Origin: Azoarcus sp.
Lineage (GTDB): Bacteria; Pseudomonadota; Gammaproteobacteria; Burkholderiales; Rhodocyclaceae
NCBI GenBank assembly: GCA_031259795.1
Contig: JAIRLA010000021.1
Span: 1-16,408, forward strand
DNA length: 16,408 bases
Direction of reading: 5' to 3'
The translations under genes and the position numbers were made by a program. Positions 6,123 to 14,800 of this stretch are shown one piece after another. Each line of letters opens with the position of its first letter. Position 1 is the first letter of the stretch. The notes under the pieces were generated by a model. The model searched no databases and was not told where the DNA came from. It saw only the letters and a program-made list of their open reading frames with translations.

Positions 6123-6929
6123 TCATGGACGCTTGTTCCGCTCGATCAGGGCGTAGGCCGAGTGGTTGTGGATCGACTCGAAGTTTTCCGATTCGACTAC
6201 GTAGGCGTCGATTCTTGCCTCGGTATTGAGCAGGGCGGCGACGTCGCGCACCATGTCTTCGACGAATTTGGGATTGTCGTAGGCGCGCTCGGTGACGTAT
6301 TTTTCGTCGGGGCGCTTGAGCAGACCGTAGACTTCGCAGGATGCTTGGTTTTCGACGAGTTGTACGATTTCCTCGATCCACAGGTCGCTGTTCAGGGTGG
6401 CGGTCACGGTGACGTGCGAGCGCTGGTTGTGCGCGCCGTAGGCGGAGATTTCCTTCGAGCACGGGCACAGGCTGGTGACGGGGATGACGACCTTGAGGGT
6501 GAAGGCGTGGCGGCCATTTTCGGCGAGCGTGCCGATGAAGGTGACGTCGTAGTCCATCAGGCTGTGTACGCCGGAGACGGGCGCGGTCTTGGCGATGAAG
6601 TAGGGAAAGCGCATTTCCAGGTGGCCGCTGCGGGCTTCGAGGCGCTCGACCATCGCGCGCAGCATGGGTTCGAACGACTCCACGGAAATCTCGCGTTCGT
6701 CGTGGTTGAGTATTTCGACGAAGCGCGACATGTGGGTGCCCTTGAAGTTGTGGGGCAGGCCGACGTACATGTTGAAGATGGCGATGGTGTGCTGGATGCC
6801 GACGGATTTGTCGCGGATGCGCACGGGGTGGCGGATGTTCTTGATGCCGACCTGGTCGATGGCGATGTGGCGGCGGTCGATGCTGCCTTGGACGTCGGGG
6901 ATGGCGATGGGGGGGGCGTCGTCGCTCAT
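6123..6929 (-). CDS. folE2: GTP cyclohydrolase FolE2 (type IB)
   Basis: FolE2 converts GTP to 7,8-dihydroneopterin triphosphate, the first step of folate (and queuosine) synthesis, replacing or backing up FolE. The 268-aa product is full length for the family. Recognisable blocks are IPDVQGS (10-16), [16 protein letters not shown] (57-72), [12 protein letters not shown] (117-128), [20 protein letters not shown] (151-170) with the conserved catalytic/metal-site Cys, and [13 protein letters not shown] near the C-terminus. The start overlaps the dxs stop in ATGA, implying translational coupling. FolE2 is less zinc-dependent than FolE and is often zinc-regulated; I see no Zur site, and the position inside an isoprenoid operon argues for housekeeping expression. 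Confidence 0.96.
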   Translation of the reverse strand: MSDDAPPIAIPDVQGSIDRRHIAIDQVGIKNIRHPVRIRDKSVGIQHTIAIFNMYVGLPHNFKGTHMSRFVEILNHDEREISVESFEPMLRAMVERLEARSGHLEMRFPYFIAKTAPVSGVHSLMDYDVTFIGTLAENGRHAFTLKVVIPVTSLCPCSKEISAYGAHNQRSHVTVTATLNSDLWIEEIVQLVENQASCEVYGLLKRPDEKYVTERAYDNPKFVEDMVRDVAALLNTEARIDAYVVESENFESIHNHSAYALIERNKRP

Positions 6930-8806
6930 GGTTTGTTTTGTGTTTCGTTTGGGGTTTGCGGGCGGCGGACGGCGGCGATGATGCCGGCGGAGTCGAGCCC
7001 CGCTTCGGCAAGCAGTTGCCGTTGTTCGCCATGGTCGATGAAACGGTCGGGCAGGCCGAGGCGCAGGAGCCGGGGGCGCGCGGGCAGGTTGTCGAGGACG
7101 CGGGCGACTTCCGCGCCGGCGCCGCCGATGACGGTGTTTTCTTCGATGGTGACGAGCAGTTCGTGGTCATGCGCGAGGCGCAGGATGAGCGCTTCGTCGA
7201 GTGGTTTGACGAAGCGCATGTTGATTACCGTGGCGTCGAGCGCCTCGCCCGCTTCCTGCGCCGGGGATACCATGCTGCCGAAGGCGAGCAGGGCGGTTTT
7301 TTTGCCGTGGCGGCGGATTTCGGCCTTGCCCAGGGGCAGGGCGCACATTTCGGGCGCGGGCGGCGCGCCGGGGCCTTTGCCGCGCGGGTAGCGCACGGCG
7401 CTCGGGCCGTCATGGCAGAGCGCGGTGTAGAGCATCTGGCGGCATTCGTTTTCGTCGGCGGGGAGCATCACCAGCAGGTTGGGCACGCAGGCGAGGAATG
7501 ACAGGTCGAAGGCGCCGTGGTGGGTGGCGCCGTCGGCGCCGGCCAGTCCGCCGCGGTCGATGGCGAGCATGACGGGCAGGTTTTGCAGGGCGATGTCGTG
7601 GATGAGTTGGTCGTAGGCGCGTTGCAGGAAGGTGGAGTAGATCGCCACGACCGGGCGGTACCCTTCGCAGGCAAGCCCCGCCGCGAAGGTGAGCGCGTGT
7701 TGCTCGGCGATGCCGACATCGTAGTAGCGTCCGGGAAAGTCCGCGGCGAAGCGCGTGAGACCGGAGCCTTCGCACATTGCCGGGGTGATGCCGACGATGC
7801 GCGGGTCGCGCGCGGCGGCATCGCACAGCCAGTCGCCAAACACTTGTGTGTAGGTGGGGGGGGCGTCGGGAGGCGCGTCCTGGATGCCGGCGTGGCGGTC
7901 GAATCGCGCTACGCCGTGGTAGCGGATGGGGTCGGCTTCGGCGAGTTTGTAGCCCCGCCCCTTGCGGGTGACGACATGCAGGAATTGCGGCCCTTCGAGG
8001 CGGCGCAGGCTTTGCAGCATCGGTACCAGGGTGTCGAGATCGTGGCCGTCGATGGGGCCGTAGTAGTGGAAGCCGAATTCTTCGAACAGGGTGCCGGGCG
8101 AACCGGGCGTTATCATGCCTTTGGCGTATTCCTCGACCTTGCGCGCCAGTTCCGCCATGGGGGGGGCGACGCCGAGCACTTTTTTGCCGAGACGGCGCGC
8201 CGCGCTGTAGGGGGTCATCAGGCGGGCGAGGATGTGGGAGAGCGCGCCGACCGGCGGCGAAATCGACATGTCGTTGTCGTTGAGGATCACCAGCAGGTTG
8301 ATGCCCTTCATGTCGCCGGCGTTGTTGAGCGCCTCGAAGGCCATGCCCGCCGACATGGCGCCGTCGCCGATCACGGCGATGGCGGCGCGCGCCTTGTCCC
8401 GGTCGCGCGCCGCCACGGCCATGCCGAGCGCGGCGGAGATCGAGGTCGATGAATGCGCGGTGCCGAAGGTGTCGTATTCGCTTTCCGGGCGGCGCGGGAA
8501 GCCGGAGATGCCGCCGCGGCGGCGCAGGGTGGCCATGGCTTCGCGGCGGCCGGTGAGAATCTTGTGGCTGTAGGTCTGGTGGCCGACGTCCCATACGATG
8601 CGGTCTTCGGGGGTGTCGAAGACGTAATGGAGCGCGATGGTGAGTTCGACCGTGCCGAGGTTGGAGGAGAGATGCCCGCCGGTCTGCGCCACCGATTCGA
8701 TGAGGAAGGCGCGCAGTTCTTCGGCCAGCGCGGGCAGATCTTTGCGCTCGAACGTGCGCAGATCCGCCGGGGAGGCGATGCGGTCGAGGAGGGGATGATT
8801 GGACAT
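6926..8806 (-). CDS. dxs: 1-deoxy-D-xylulose-5-phosphate synthase
   Basis: DXS condenses pyruvate and glyceraldehyde 3-phosphate with thiamine diphosphate to DXP, the entry to the MEP isoprenoid pathway and also a precursor of thiamine and pyridoxal. I start at the ATG at 8806, giving [10 protein letters not shown] and 626 aa, close to the usual 620. The frame is open upstream to 9133, but that would run through ispA. Motifs include GGHLSSNLG (43-51), [14 protein letters not shown] (73-86), the TPP/Mg motif GDGAMSAG...NDN (147-178) and, in the middle domain, an active-site region with DVGIAEQHA and FAAGLA. The ispA stop is 19 bp upstream and folE2 overlaps by 4 bp. Together with ispA it supplies farnesyl diphosphate precursors for ubiquinone, undecaprenyl phosphate and possibly hopanoids. 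Confidence 0.97.
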   Translation of the reverse strand: MSNHPLLDRIASPADLRTFERKDLPALAEELRAFLIESVAQTGGHLSSNLGTVELTIALHYVFDTPEDRIVWDVGHQTYSHKILTGRREAMATLRRRGGISGFPRRPESEYDTFGTAHSSTSISAALGMAVAARDRDKARAAIAVIGDGAMSAGMAFEALNNAGDMKGINLLVILNDNDMSISPPVGALSHILARLMTPYSAARRLGKKVLGVAPPMAELARKVEEYAKGMITPGSPGTLFEEFGFHYYGPIDGHDLDTLVPMLQSLRRLEGPQFLHVVTRKGRGYKLAEADPIRYHGVARFDRHAGIQDAPPDAPPTYTQVFGDWLCDAAARDPRIVGITPAMCEGSGLTRFAADFPGRYYDVGIAEQHALTFAAGLACEGYRPVVAIYSTFLQRAYDQLIHDIALQNLPVMLAIDRGGLAGADGATHHGAFDLSFLACVPNLLVMLPADENECRQMLYTALCHDGPSAVRYPRGKGPGAPPAPEMCALPLGKAEIRRHGKKTALLAFGSMVSPAQEAGEALDATVINMRFVKPLDEALILRLAHDHELLVTIEENTVIGGAGAEVARVLDNLPARPRLLRLGLPDRFIDHGEQRQLLAEAGLDSAGIIAAVRRPQTPNETQNKP

Positions 8807-8825
8807 TATTGGGTAGGCGGGTCGG

Positions 8826-9713
8826 TCAGAAGGCGCGGTGCGCGATGTAGTCGGCCAGGTCGCGCAGGCGGATGGCGCGTTCTCCCAGCGGCGCGAGGGC
8901 ATCGCAGGCCTCGGTGAGCAGATCTTCGGCGAAACGGCGGGCGTCGGCGGCGCCGAGGAGGCTGACATAGGTCGGTTTGCCATGGTCGGCATCCTTGCCG
9001 GCGGTTTTGCCCAGGGTGGCGGTATCGGCTTCGGCATCGAGAATGTCGTCGACCACCTGGTAGAGCAATCCAATGCGCTTGGCGTAGGTGTCGAGATGCC
9101 GCCGCCGCGTTTCGTTGACCCCTTCGCCGGCATGCGCGCCGATGAGGATGGCGGCGCGGATCAGGGCGCCGGTCTTGCGCAGGTGCATGAGTTCGAGTTC
9201 TTCGCGCGTCATTTCGCGCCCGACGGCGGCGATGTCGATGGCCTGGCCGCCGGCCATGCCGTGCGAACCGGCCGCCAGGGCCAGCGTCTGGATGATTTCG
9301 ATTTGCCCCGCCGCCGTCGCGCTCACCGGATGTTCGGCCAGCACCTGGAAGGCGAGGGTTTGCAGGGCGTCGCCCGCCAGCAGCGCGGTGGCTTCATCGT
9401 ATTCGACATGGACAGTGGGCTTGCCCCGGCGCAGCTTGTCGTCGTCCATGCATGGCATGTCGTCGTGGATCAGCGAGTAGGCATGGATCAGTTCCACGGC
9501 ACAGGCGGCGAAGTCGAGTTGTTTCTGCGCCGCGTGCGTGAGCGCGCCGGCGGCGTGCGCCAGCAGCGCCCGTATCCGCTTGCCGCCGCCGAGGACCGCG
9601 TAGCGCATGGCTTCGTGCAGCCGGTTCGGGGTCAGGGCGGCGGCGGGGAGCGCCGCTTGCAGGGCGGTTTCGGTACGTTGCTGTATATATGGCAGCCATT
9701 CGGTGAAATTCAT
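8826..9713 (-). CDS. ispA: Farnesyl diphosphate synthase (short-chain prenyl synthase)
   Basis: It extends DMAPP with two IPP units to farnesyl diphosphate in the cytoplasm. The 295-aa product is full length and contains LGGGKRIR (41-48), the first Asp-rich motif DDMPCMDDD (84-92) inside [27 protein letters not shown] (155-161) and the second Asp-rich motif [11 protein letters not shown] (220-230) followed by GKTAGKD. Two residues between the paired Asp sets of the first motif (DDxxxxD) are typical of bacterial FPP synthases. The xseB stop is 12 bp upstream and dxs begins 19 bp downstream, so it belongs to the same operon. A geranylgeranyl synthase is less likely given the IspA-like motif and context. 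Confidence 0.96.
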   Translation of the reverse strand: MNFTEWLPYIQQRTETALQAALPAAALTPNRLHEAMRYAVLGGGKRIRALLAHAAGALTHAAQKQLDFAACAVELIHAYSLIHDDMPCMDDDKLRRGKPTVHVEYDEATALLAGDALQTLAFQVLAEHPVSATAAGQIEIIQTLALAAGSHGMAGGQAIDIAAVGREMTREELELMHLRKTGALIRAAILIGAHAGEGVNETRRRHLDTYAKRIGLLYQVVDDILDAEADTATLGKTAGKDADHGKPTYVSLLGAADARRFAEDLLTEACDALAPLGERAIRLRDLADYIAHRAF

Positions 9714-9725
9714 GTCGCTTCGCTC

Positions 9726-9974
9726 TCAGGTGCGTTCGCCCTTGTCCGCGTCGTCCGCCGCGAAACGGACGAGCGCGTCGCCTTCGAGCATCTTCACCTG
9801 TTGCTCGGCGGCGTCGAGTTTGTCCTGGCAACAGCGCAGCAGGGCCACGCCGCGCTGGTAGCAGGCAAGCGCCTGTTCGAGCGGCAGGTTGCCGGCTTCC
9901 AGTTGCCGGACGATGGTTTCGAGTCCGGATATGGCGTCGTCGAATGTTTTGGCGGCGGGCGCCGTTTTGGTCAT
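9726..9974 (-). CDS. xseB: Exodeoxyribonuclease VII small subunit
   Basis: XseB is the small helical subunit that binds XseA to form exonuclease VII, which degrades single-stranded DNA from either end to oligonucleotides. The product is 82 aa, a normal size. The signature is FDDAISGLETIVRQLEAGNL (11-30), continuing with PLEQALACYQRGVALLRCCQ (31-50) and a helical acidic tail. Two adjacent Cys (48-49) are slightly unusual. It is the first gene of the xseB-ispA-dxs-folE2 set, the classic proteobacterial xseB-ispA-dxs order. xseA is not in the window. No good ribosome-binding site is visible before the ATG. Confidence 0.94.
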   Translation of the reverse strand: MTKTAPAAKTFDDAISGLETIVRQLEAGNLPLEQALACYQRGVALLRCCQDKLDAAEQQVKMLEGDALVRFAADDADKGERT

Positions 9975-10032
9975 GGCGGGATGAAGGATAGAGAAAAAAC
10001 GATGGAAAAACAGAGTACCCCAAGAAGGAGCA

Positions 10033-10062
10033 AAAATACCCGATCGCGCATCTGGCGGTCAA
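10033..10062 (-). promoter_or_regulatory. Likely sigma-70 promoter of the xseB-ispA-dxs operon
   Basis: On the minus strand TTGACC (10057-10062) and TATTTT (10033-10038) are separated by 18 bp. It lies 58 bp upstream of the xseB start in the divergent 148-bp intergenic region. Five of six -35 and four of six -10 bases match consensus. Confidence 0.45.
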
Positions 10063-10075
10063 ACCGCTTCCGCTT

Positions 10076-10116
10076 TAGAATCACCCCCTTTCCGGCTTCT
10101 TGTTACTTGAAAGGGG
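10076..10116 (+). promoter_or_regulatory. Possible -10 and ribosome-binding site for the Rieske gene
   Basis: TAGAAT (10076-10081) matches the -10 consensus at five of six positions but lacks a good -35 at 17 bp. GAAAGGGG (10109-10116) is a good Shine-Dalgarno six bases before the ATG and fixes the start at 10123. The -10 lies about 15 bp from the xseB -35 hexamer, so the two divergent promoters would be close enough to interfere. Confidence 0.35.
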
Positions 10117-10122
10117 TTTGGG

Positions 10123-11232
10123 ATGTCCGACATCACTTCCACGGTACATCTGGCGCCAGGCGCTTCTCAGTTTCCGGTGTCATGGTATTTCGACGAAAGA
10201 ACATTCGAACTGGAGAAAAGGCTTCTCTTCGATGCCGGTCCGGGGTACGCCGGTCATGAGCTGATGACGCCCGAAGCCGGCAGTTACCGCTCGCAGGAAT
10301 GGCTCGATCACGCCGGACTTCTGTACCGCGACGCCGATGGCGTGGTGCACCGCCTCGCCAATGTCTGCCGCCACCGCCAGGCGATCATGCTCCAGGGGGC
10401 GGGCAAGACCGATAGCATCGTCTGTCCGATCCATCGCTGGACTTACGACGCCGGGGGGGCGCTCTTGGGCGCGCCGCATTTTGCGGACAACCCTTGCCTC
10501 AATCTCAAGCGCGACCGGCTGGAGAGCTGGAACGGCCTTCTCTTCGCCGGGCCGCGCTCGGCGGCGGCGGATCTCGCCGGCATGCGGGCCGCGCAATATC
10601 TGGATTTTTCCGGCTTCAAGCTCGACAAGGTCGTGATCCACGAGTGCAACTACAACTGGAAGACCTTCATCGAGGTGTATCTGGAGGACTACCACGTCGT
10701 GCCCTACCACCCGGGGCTGGGCAATTTCGTCACGTGCGACGATCTTTCGTGGCAGTTCGGCGAGTGGTATTCGGTGCAGCAGGTCGGCATCACTTCGCTG
10801 GCCCGTTCAGGCTCGCGGGTCTACGAGCGCTGGCAGAAGGCGGTGCTTTCCTTTTATGGCGAACGCCGTCCGCCGCGCGGGGCGATCTGGTTGACCTACT
10901 ATCCGAATATCATGGTCGAGTGGTATCCGCACGTGCTGGTGGTGAGCACGCTGATCCCGGTCGATGTGCACAAGACCACCAATGTGGTCGAGTTCTATTA
11001 TCCGGAAGAAATCGTCGAGTTCGAGCGCGAGTTCGTCGAAGCCGAGCAGGCCGCCTACATGGAAACCGCGATCGAGGACGACGACATCGGCGAGCGCATG
11101 GATCGCGGCCGCCTGGCGCTGCTGCGCGAAGGCCGCAACGAGATTGGCCCCTACCAGTCGCCCTTCGAGGACGGCATGCAGCATTTCCACGAGTTCTATC
11201 GCCGCATCGTGGAGCCGCATATCGGCAAGTGA
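10123..11232 (+). CDS. Rieske non-heme iron oxygenase, alpha-subunit type
   Basis: The product is 369 aa. An N-terminal Rieske [2Fe-2S] domain has CRH (82-84) and CPIH (101-104), the Cys/His ligand pairs. The C-terminal catalytic domain has the mononuclear iron motif LEDYHVVPYH, with His191 and His196 as ligands and Asp189 as the usual bridging residue to the neighbouring Rieske centre. The acidic stretch ETAIEDDD, about 130 residues further on, could supply the carboxylate ligand. Such enzymes hydroxylate, demethylate or oxidise small organics using an external reductase. No reductase, beta subunit or ferredoxin gene is adjacent, so the substrate is unknown. The gene is divergent from xseB-ispA-dxs, an arrangement I recall in other betaproteobacteria. 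It may act in an isoprenoid or membrane-lipid pathway, but that is inference. Confidence 0.92.
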   Translation: MSDITSTVHLAPGASQFPVSWYFDERTFELEKRLLFDAGPGYAGHELMTPEAGSYRSQEWLDHAGLLYRDADGVVHRLANVCRHRQAIMLQGAGKTDSIVCPIHRWTYDAGGALLGAPHFADNPCLNLKRDRLESWNGLLFAGPRSAAADLAGMRAAQYLDFSGFKLDKVVIHECNYNWKTFIEVYLEDYHVVPYHPGLGNFVTCDDLSWQFGEWYSVQQVGITSLARSGSRVYERWQKAVLSFYGERRPPRGAIWLTYYPNIMVEWYPHVLVVSTLIPVDVHKTTNVVEFYYPEEIVEFEREFVEAEQAAYMETAIEDDDIGERMDRGRLALLREGRNEIGPYQSPFEDGMQHFHEFYRRIVEPHIGK

Positions 11233-11259
11233 TGGTTTGCTCGCGGCGGCAGAAAAACA

Positions 11260-11290
11260 AACCGGCAAGGCATGCAACGCCTTGCCGGTT
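11260..11290. terminator. Bidirectional intrinsic terminator
   Basis: A 12-bp perfect stem (AACCGGCAAGGC at 11260-11271 with its complement at 11279-11290) has a 7-base loop. On the minus strand it is followed by TTGTTTTTC, a proper T-rich tail for the PEP-CTERM gene. On the plus strand the tail GTTCAGTTTG is weaker but would end the Rieske transcript 28 bp after its stop. Confidence 0.85.
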
Positions 11291-11329
11291 GTTCAGTTTG
11301 CTGAAAAGTTGCCAGTCCAGTCCCGTTTC

Positions 11330-12142
11330 TTATGGCTTGCGGCGCCGGATGGCGCCCAGGCCAGCCAGTCCCAAACCGAACAATGCCAACACTGCCGGTT
11401 CGGGCACGCTGACGTTACCGCCAGCGCCGACGGAGCCTTGAGGCACGGAAGCGAAACGCAGCGTGCCACCGGCAACCAAGCGTTCGCCGAAACCGTCGCC
11501 GAAGAACGTGATGGAGGAGAAATAACCGGACGAGTCGATGGCGCCGATGAAGTTGGTGTAACTGCCCGTGGCGACATATCCGGGGTTGTCGGAAGCAGAT
11601 AGCGCGTTGGCGGGCAAGGTGGCGGCGCCGCCATCGAAAGCGATCCACAGGCCGGAACCTGTAGTGGGCACGCCGTAGGCGCTGACAATATCGTCAGGGC
11701 GAGTTCCAGATCTACAACATGTTGCCCAGTCGCCGATCTCGAAGCCGAAAGCATTGATTGGCGAGCTGAACGTGAAAGTCAGGCCCGAGTTGTAGCCGGG
11801 GATCGGATCACTGCTCGACGCACGAGGATTGATATTCCATGTAGCGCCGGAGAGCGATATGCCTTTAGAACTGTAACCGCCGGAAGGAGCAAACGATGAA
11901 CCATCGGGACGAGTCACGGTAACCGTCGCGGCATTACCGTTAATATCGGTGTATTGATAAACATTCTGCCCGGATGTCACCCCTTGGGTTACAATGCTCG
12001 AGCCGGTGTTATTGACAACAGAGTCGAACCCCGTTCCGATGTTATCGAGTGTTGTATTGATGATGAACGGAGCGGCGCTGACGCCACCCGAACCGAATAA
12101 CGCCACAATGGACAGCGCGCCGGCCAATATGGTTTTTTTCAT
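11330..12142 (-). CDS. PEP-CTERM sorting-domain exported protein
   Basis: The product is 270 aa. It starts at the ATG at 12142, preceded by GGAG at normal spacing and followed by a clear signal peptide (MKKTILAGALSIVALFG, cleavage near VSA-AP at 23). The frame is open further upstream to 12244, but that part is leader. The mature region is Gly/Ser/Thr/Asn-rich and beta-like, with a FGFEIGDW segment and an adjacent Cys pair. It ends in VPEP (246-249), a hydrophobic helix and an RRRKP tail, the PEP-CTERM signal recognised by exosortase (EpsH/XrtA) in exopolysaccharide-producing Gram-negatives. It is probably delivered to the cell surface or matrix and may take part in flocs or biofilm. No exosortase gene is in the window. 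Expression is probably sigma-54 dependent. Confidence 0.93.
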   Translation of the reverse strand: MKKTILAGALSIVALFGSGGVSAAPFIINTTLDNIGTGFDSVVNNTGSSIVTQGVTSGQNVYQYTDINGNAATVTVTRPDGSSFAPSGGYSSKGISLSGATWNINPRASSSDPIPGYNSGLTFTFSSPINAFGFEIGDWATCCRSGTRPDDIVSAYGVPTTGSGLWIAFDGGAATLPANALSASDNPGYVATGSYTNFIGAIDSSGYFSSITFFGDGFGERLVAGGTLRFASVPQGSVGAGGNVSVPEPAVLALFGLGLAGLGAIRRRKP

Positions 12143-12337
12143 TGAGAACTCCAAGAGATGTGGTTGAAGAGGGCTGAGTATTTTTGCAGAACCGGCTCGA
12201 AGGACATCGCGGGAAACGCTTTGCGGTACAGATGGCATGCGCATGGGATGGCTTCGGATCAGCCCTGCTCGAACACTCGTCGAACTTTTTTTTGCATCAT
12301 TGGTTCAGCATGCAAACCAAACAGCAAGAGATGTGTC

Positions 12338-12353
12338 AGCAAAAAACATGCCA
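12338..12353 (-). promoter_or_regulatory. Sigma-54 (-24/-12) promoter for the PEP-CTERM gene
   Basis: The minus strand reads TGGCATG, TTTT, TTGCT. It matches the sigma-54 consensus TGGCACG-N4-TTGCW at every defined position except one C-to-T change, with exact GG-to-GC spacing. Transcription would start near 12327, giving a leader of about 185 nt before the ATG at 12142. Sigma-54 with the PrsK/PrsR two-component pair is known to control PEP-CTERM genes in floc-forming betaproteobacteria, so the site fits its gene. Confidence 0.75.
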
Positions 12354-12816
12354 TTTCCTGGGATTGCAGGGTGCCCATTAAAGAAAGCGGTAAAAAAGCG
12401 AGAAATGGAAATATGTTCCGAGATTTATGTAAATTATTTCGACATGAAAGGGAGAGGTTTTCCGCTTCATCGATGCTCAAAATTGATGTTCAAGGCCGAA
12501 AGGCGACTTGATCGTCATCCCCATCTTTTGACGGCGGGGGCAGGATTTGCTTGCTGTCTATTGATGTTGCGATGAATACGCGGATTTCCCGGACATTGAA
12601 CGTTCGTCTGGAGAGGGGCGCCGGAATTGTGGCGGGCGTATGTAAAGAAACGTGACAAGCATCACGATCACTGCTCAGAAAGACCGTGCTGACCGCCCTG
12701 GGGCTTTGCTCTTCGCAATGGCGGAAATCCCGTGTGGAGCTTCACGAGACGCCCGTGGAATTCGGCGCGGGCAAGGCCGGGCAACGTCGTTCTCGTTCTC
12801 TGCTTTGGATTGCACA
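12354..12816. other. Intergenic region between PEP-CTERM and protease genes
   Basis: No gene is supported. About 12385-12450 is AT-rich compared with its surroundings and could hold an enhancer (activator) site for the sigma-54 promoter. I cannot identify a specific inverted repeat. Short open frames here have no ribosome-binding sites or recognisable domains. No clear terminator for the protease gene is seen. Confidence 0.5.
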
Positions 12817-13962
12817 TCAGCGCCGGGCAGGCTGCTGCGGCGGCGGCCGCCGTCCAACGGTGATTTTCAGCTCGATTTCCTTGCCATTGCGCAAGACGCG
12901 GAAAGCCGCGGTTTGTCCCGGCGAAAGCGCGGCGACCAGATCGAGCATGTCGCGGGAATTTTGCACGCTTTGCTCATCGACGGCTATCAGGATGTCGTGG
13001 GGCCGGACGCCGCCCTGATCGGCGGGACTGCCGTCCAGGACGCCGGAAATCAACACGCCGCCGCCGTTTGCCGGCATGCCGGGGACGGCGGCATCCGGGG
13101 TGATCTCGCGCATTTCGACGCCGACCCAGCCGCGCACGACTTCGCCGTTGGCGATGATTTGTTCGAGCACCTTGCGCGCGATCGAGACCGGGATGGCGAA
13201 GCCGATGCCGAGCGACTGGCCGGTGCCCGAATAGATCAGGGTGTTGATGCCGACGAGGCGGCCGGAGCCGTCGATCAGCGCGCCGCCCGAACTGCCGGGA
13301 TTGATGGCGGCGTCGGTCTGGATGTAATTCTCGAATGTACTGATACCGAGGTGGTGGCGGCCAAGCGCCGAGGCGATGCCCATCGTGACGGTCTGCCTGA
13401 AGCCGAATGGATTGCCGATGGCCAGCACGATGTCGCCCACGGCGAGGCTGTTCGCCGGAGCGAAGGGGATCGCCGGCAGGCTGGAGCCGCCCGTGACGAG
13501 CTTGAGCACGGCGAGGTCGGTTTCCGGGTCGCGGCCGACGAGGTAGACGTCGAACTTGCGCCCGTCGATGAGCGTGACCTCGATTTCGTCGGCGTTTTCG
13601 ATGACGTGGTTGTTGGTGAGGATGAAGCCTTCCGGACTGACGAGGACTCCCGAACCAAGTCCGGTGCGTTCCGGCGTGCCGAAAAAGCGCCGGAACAGCG
13701 GGTCGTTCACGAGCGGGTGGCTGGGGGCGCGCGCTTCCTGCCGGGTGGAAATGTATACAACTGCCGGCAGGGCCTGCTGCACGGCGCCGGCGTGGGAGAC
13801 GACGTTCGCGGAAGAGGGTGTTTCAACGACGGTGACGGTCGGAACCACCGGGGGCGCCATCAGGGTGCCGCGCACCCATTCGGGCCGGAACGTGCCGATG
13901 ACGAAAAGGACGGCGACGCTGACCGTTACCGCCTGTGCGAAGATCAACCACAATCGACGCAT
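12817..13962 (-). CDS. Membrane-anchored S1C serine protease (DegS/AlgW-like)
   Basis: The product is 381 aa. I start at the ATG at 13962, giving MRRLWLIFAQ and an N-terminal anchor helix (5-23). A longer open frame to 14115 would overlap the Nif3 gene. The trypsin-like domain (about 95-255) has the complete triad: His119 in TNNHVI, Asp149 in DPETDLAVLK and Ser225 in NPGSSGGALI. One PDZ domain follows (about 275-365) and a Pro-rich tail ends it. One anchor plus one PDZ is the DegS/AlgW layout, as opposed to the two-PDZ DegP. The role is periplasmic regulated proteolysis, possibly of an anti-sigma-E factor, or quality control. In many betaproteobacteria this gene lies between tatC and the Nif3 gene. 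Here it still neighbours Nif3, divergently with an 80-bp gap, but tatC is 8.4 kb away. Confidence 0.93.
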   Translation of the reverse strand: MRRLWLIFAQAVTVSVAVLFVIGTFRPEWVRGTLMAPPVVPTVTVVETPSSANVVSHAGAVQQALPAVVYISTRQEARAPSHPLVNDPLFRRFFGTPERTGLGSGVLVSPEGFILTNNHVIENADEIEVTLIDGRKFDVYLVGRDPETDLAVLKLVTGGSSLPAIPFAPANSLAVGDIVLAIGNPFGFRQTVTMGIASALGRHHLGISTFENYIQTDAAINPGSSGGALIDGSGRLVGINTLIYSGTGQSLGIGFAIPVSIARKVLEQIIANGEVVRGWVGVEMREITPDAAVPGMPANGGGVLISGVLDGSPADQGGVRPHDILIAVDEQSVQNSRDMLDLVAALSPGQTAAFRVLRNGKEIELKITVGRRPPPQQPARR

Positions 13963-14042
13963 AATGACGGCCCGCGGGATGGGGAAACGCCGGAAAGGAA
14001 ACGTTCGGGCATTGTTGTTCCGGGAAAAAGGAGATTTGAGAT

Positions 14043-14792
14043 ATGCGGCTCGCCGCGTTGTGCCGTCATCTTGACGAATTGCTGGAAGTCGCGCGGTTGC
14101 GCGATTATTGCCCAAACGGACTGCAAGTGGAAGGGCGTCCCGAAGTGCGGCGGGCGCTGTGCGGCGTGACGGCCAGCCAGGCGCTGATCGAGGCGGCGGT
14201 CGCTGGCGGCCATGATGCGCTACTGGTCCACCATGGCTATTTCTGGAAAGGGGAAGATGGGCGCATCACCGGCATCCGCCGGCGCAGGCTGGGGACGCTG
14301 CTTGCCAATGATATTTCGTTGCTCGCCTATCACCTGCCGCTCGATGCACATCCGCGGCTGGGCAACAATGCCCAGCTTGCGCGCATCATGGCGTGGCGCG
14401 GCGAGGCGCGTTTCGGCGACCAGGATATTGGCTGGATCGGCAGGCCGGAGGAGTCCGGACTCAGCGCGCGCGACATCGCGGCGCGGATTACCGCAAGGCT
14501 CGGACGCGAACCCTTGCTGGTGGGCGATGGCGAACGCGCGGTGGCGCGCGTCGCTTGGTGCACGGGCGGGGGACAAGGGTGGTTCGAACAGGCGATCGCC
14601 GCCGGGTGCGACCTTTACGTGTCGGGCGAAATCTCGGAGCCCACCACGCATCTGGCGCGGGAATCCGGCGTGCCCTACATCGCCGCCGGCCATCATGCCA
14701 CCGAGCGCTACGGCCCATGGGCGCTTGCCCGCTACCTGAGCGATGAATTGAAACTGGAAGCCGATTTTCTCGATCTGCCCAACCCGGCCTGA
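14043..14792 (+). CDS. Nif3-like dinuclear metal-centre protein (YbgI family)
   Basis: The product is 249 aa, a normal length for the short bacterial form. AAGGAGA (14028-14034) nine bases upstream supports the ATG. Motifs are DYCPNGLQVEG (21-31), LLVHHGYFWKG (60-70, metal-binding His pair), YHLPLDAH (95-102), YVSGEISEPTTH and AAGHHATERYGPWAL near the C-terminus. The family binds two metal ions in a toroidal hexamer. It is annotated as GTP cyclohydrolase I type 2 or radiation-resistance YbgI, but the cellular role is unsettled. It is divergent from the S1C protease, its usual neighbour. The stop lies 8 bp from the stop of the convergent FimV-like gene. In related genomes petABC often follows; here it does not. 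Confidence 0.95.
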   Translation: MRLAALCRHLDELLEVARLRDYCPNGLQVEGRPEVRRALCGVTASQALIEAAVAGGHDALLVHHGYFWKGEDGRITGIRRRRLGTLLANDISLLAYHLPLDAHPRLGNNAQLARIMAWRGEARFGDQDIGWIGRPEESGLSARDIAARITARLGREPLLVGDGERAVARVAWCTGGGQGWFEQAIAAGCDLYVSGEISEPTTHLARESGVPYIAAGHHATERYGPWALARYLSDELKLEADFLDLPNPA

Positions 14793-14800
14793 TGCCTGGT

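Noticed and set aside
8807..9133. N-terminal extension of dxs
   Set aside because: It would overlap most of the 3' part of ispA; the ATG at 8806 gives the normal family length.
8838..10259. 473-codon plus-strand frame opposite ispA and xseB
   Set aside because: It is a shadow of two well-supported genes and runs into the Rieske gene in another frame.
12652..14169. 505-codon plus-strand frame opposite the S1C protease
   Set aside because: It is antisense to a protease with a complete catalytic triad and overlaps the Nif3 start; no domain is visible.
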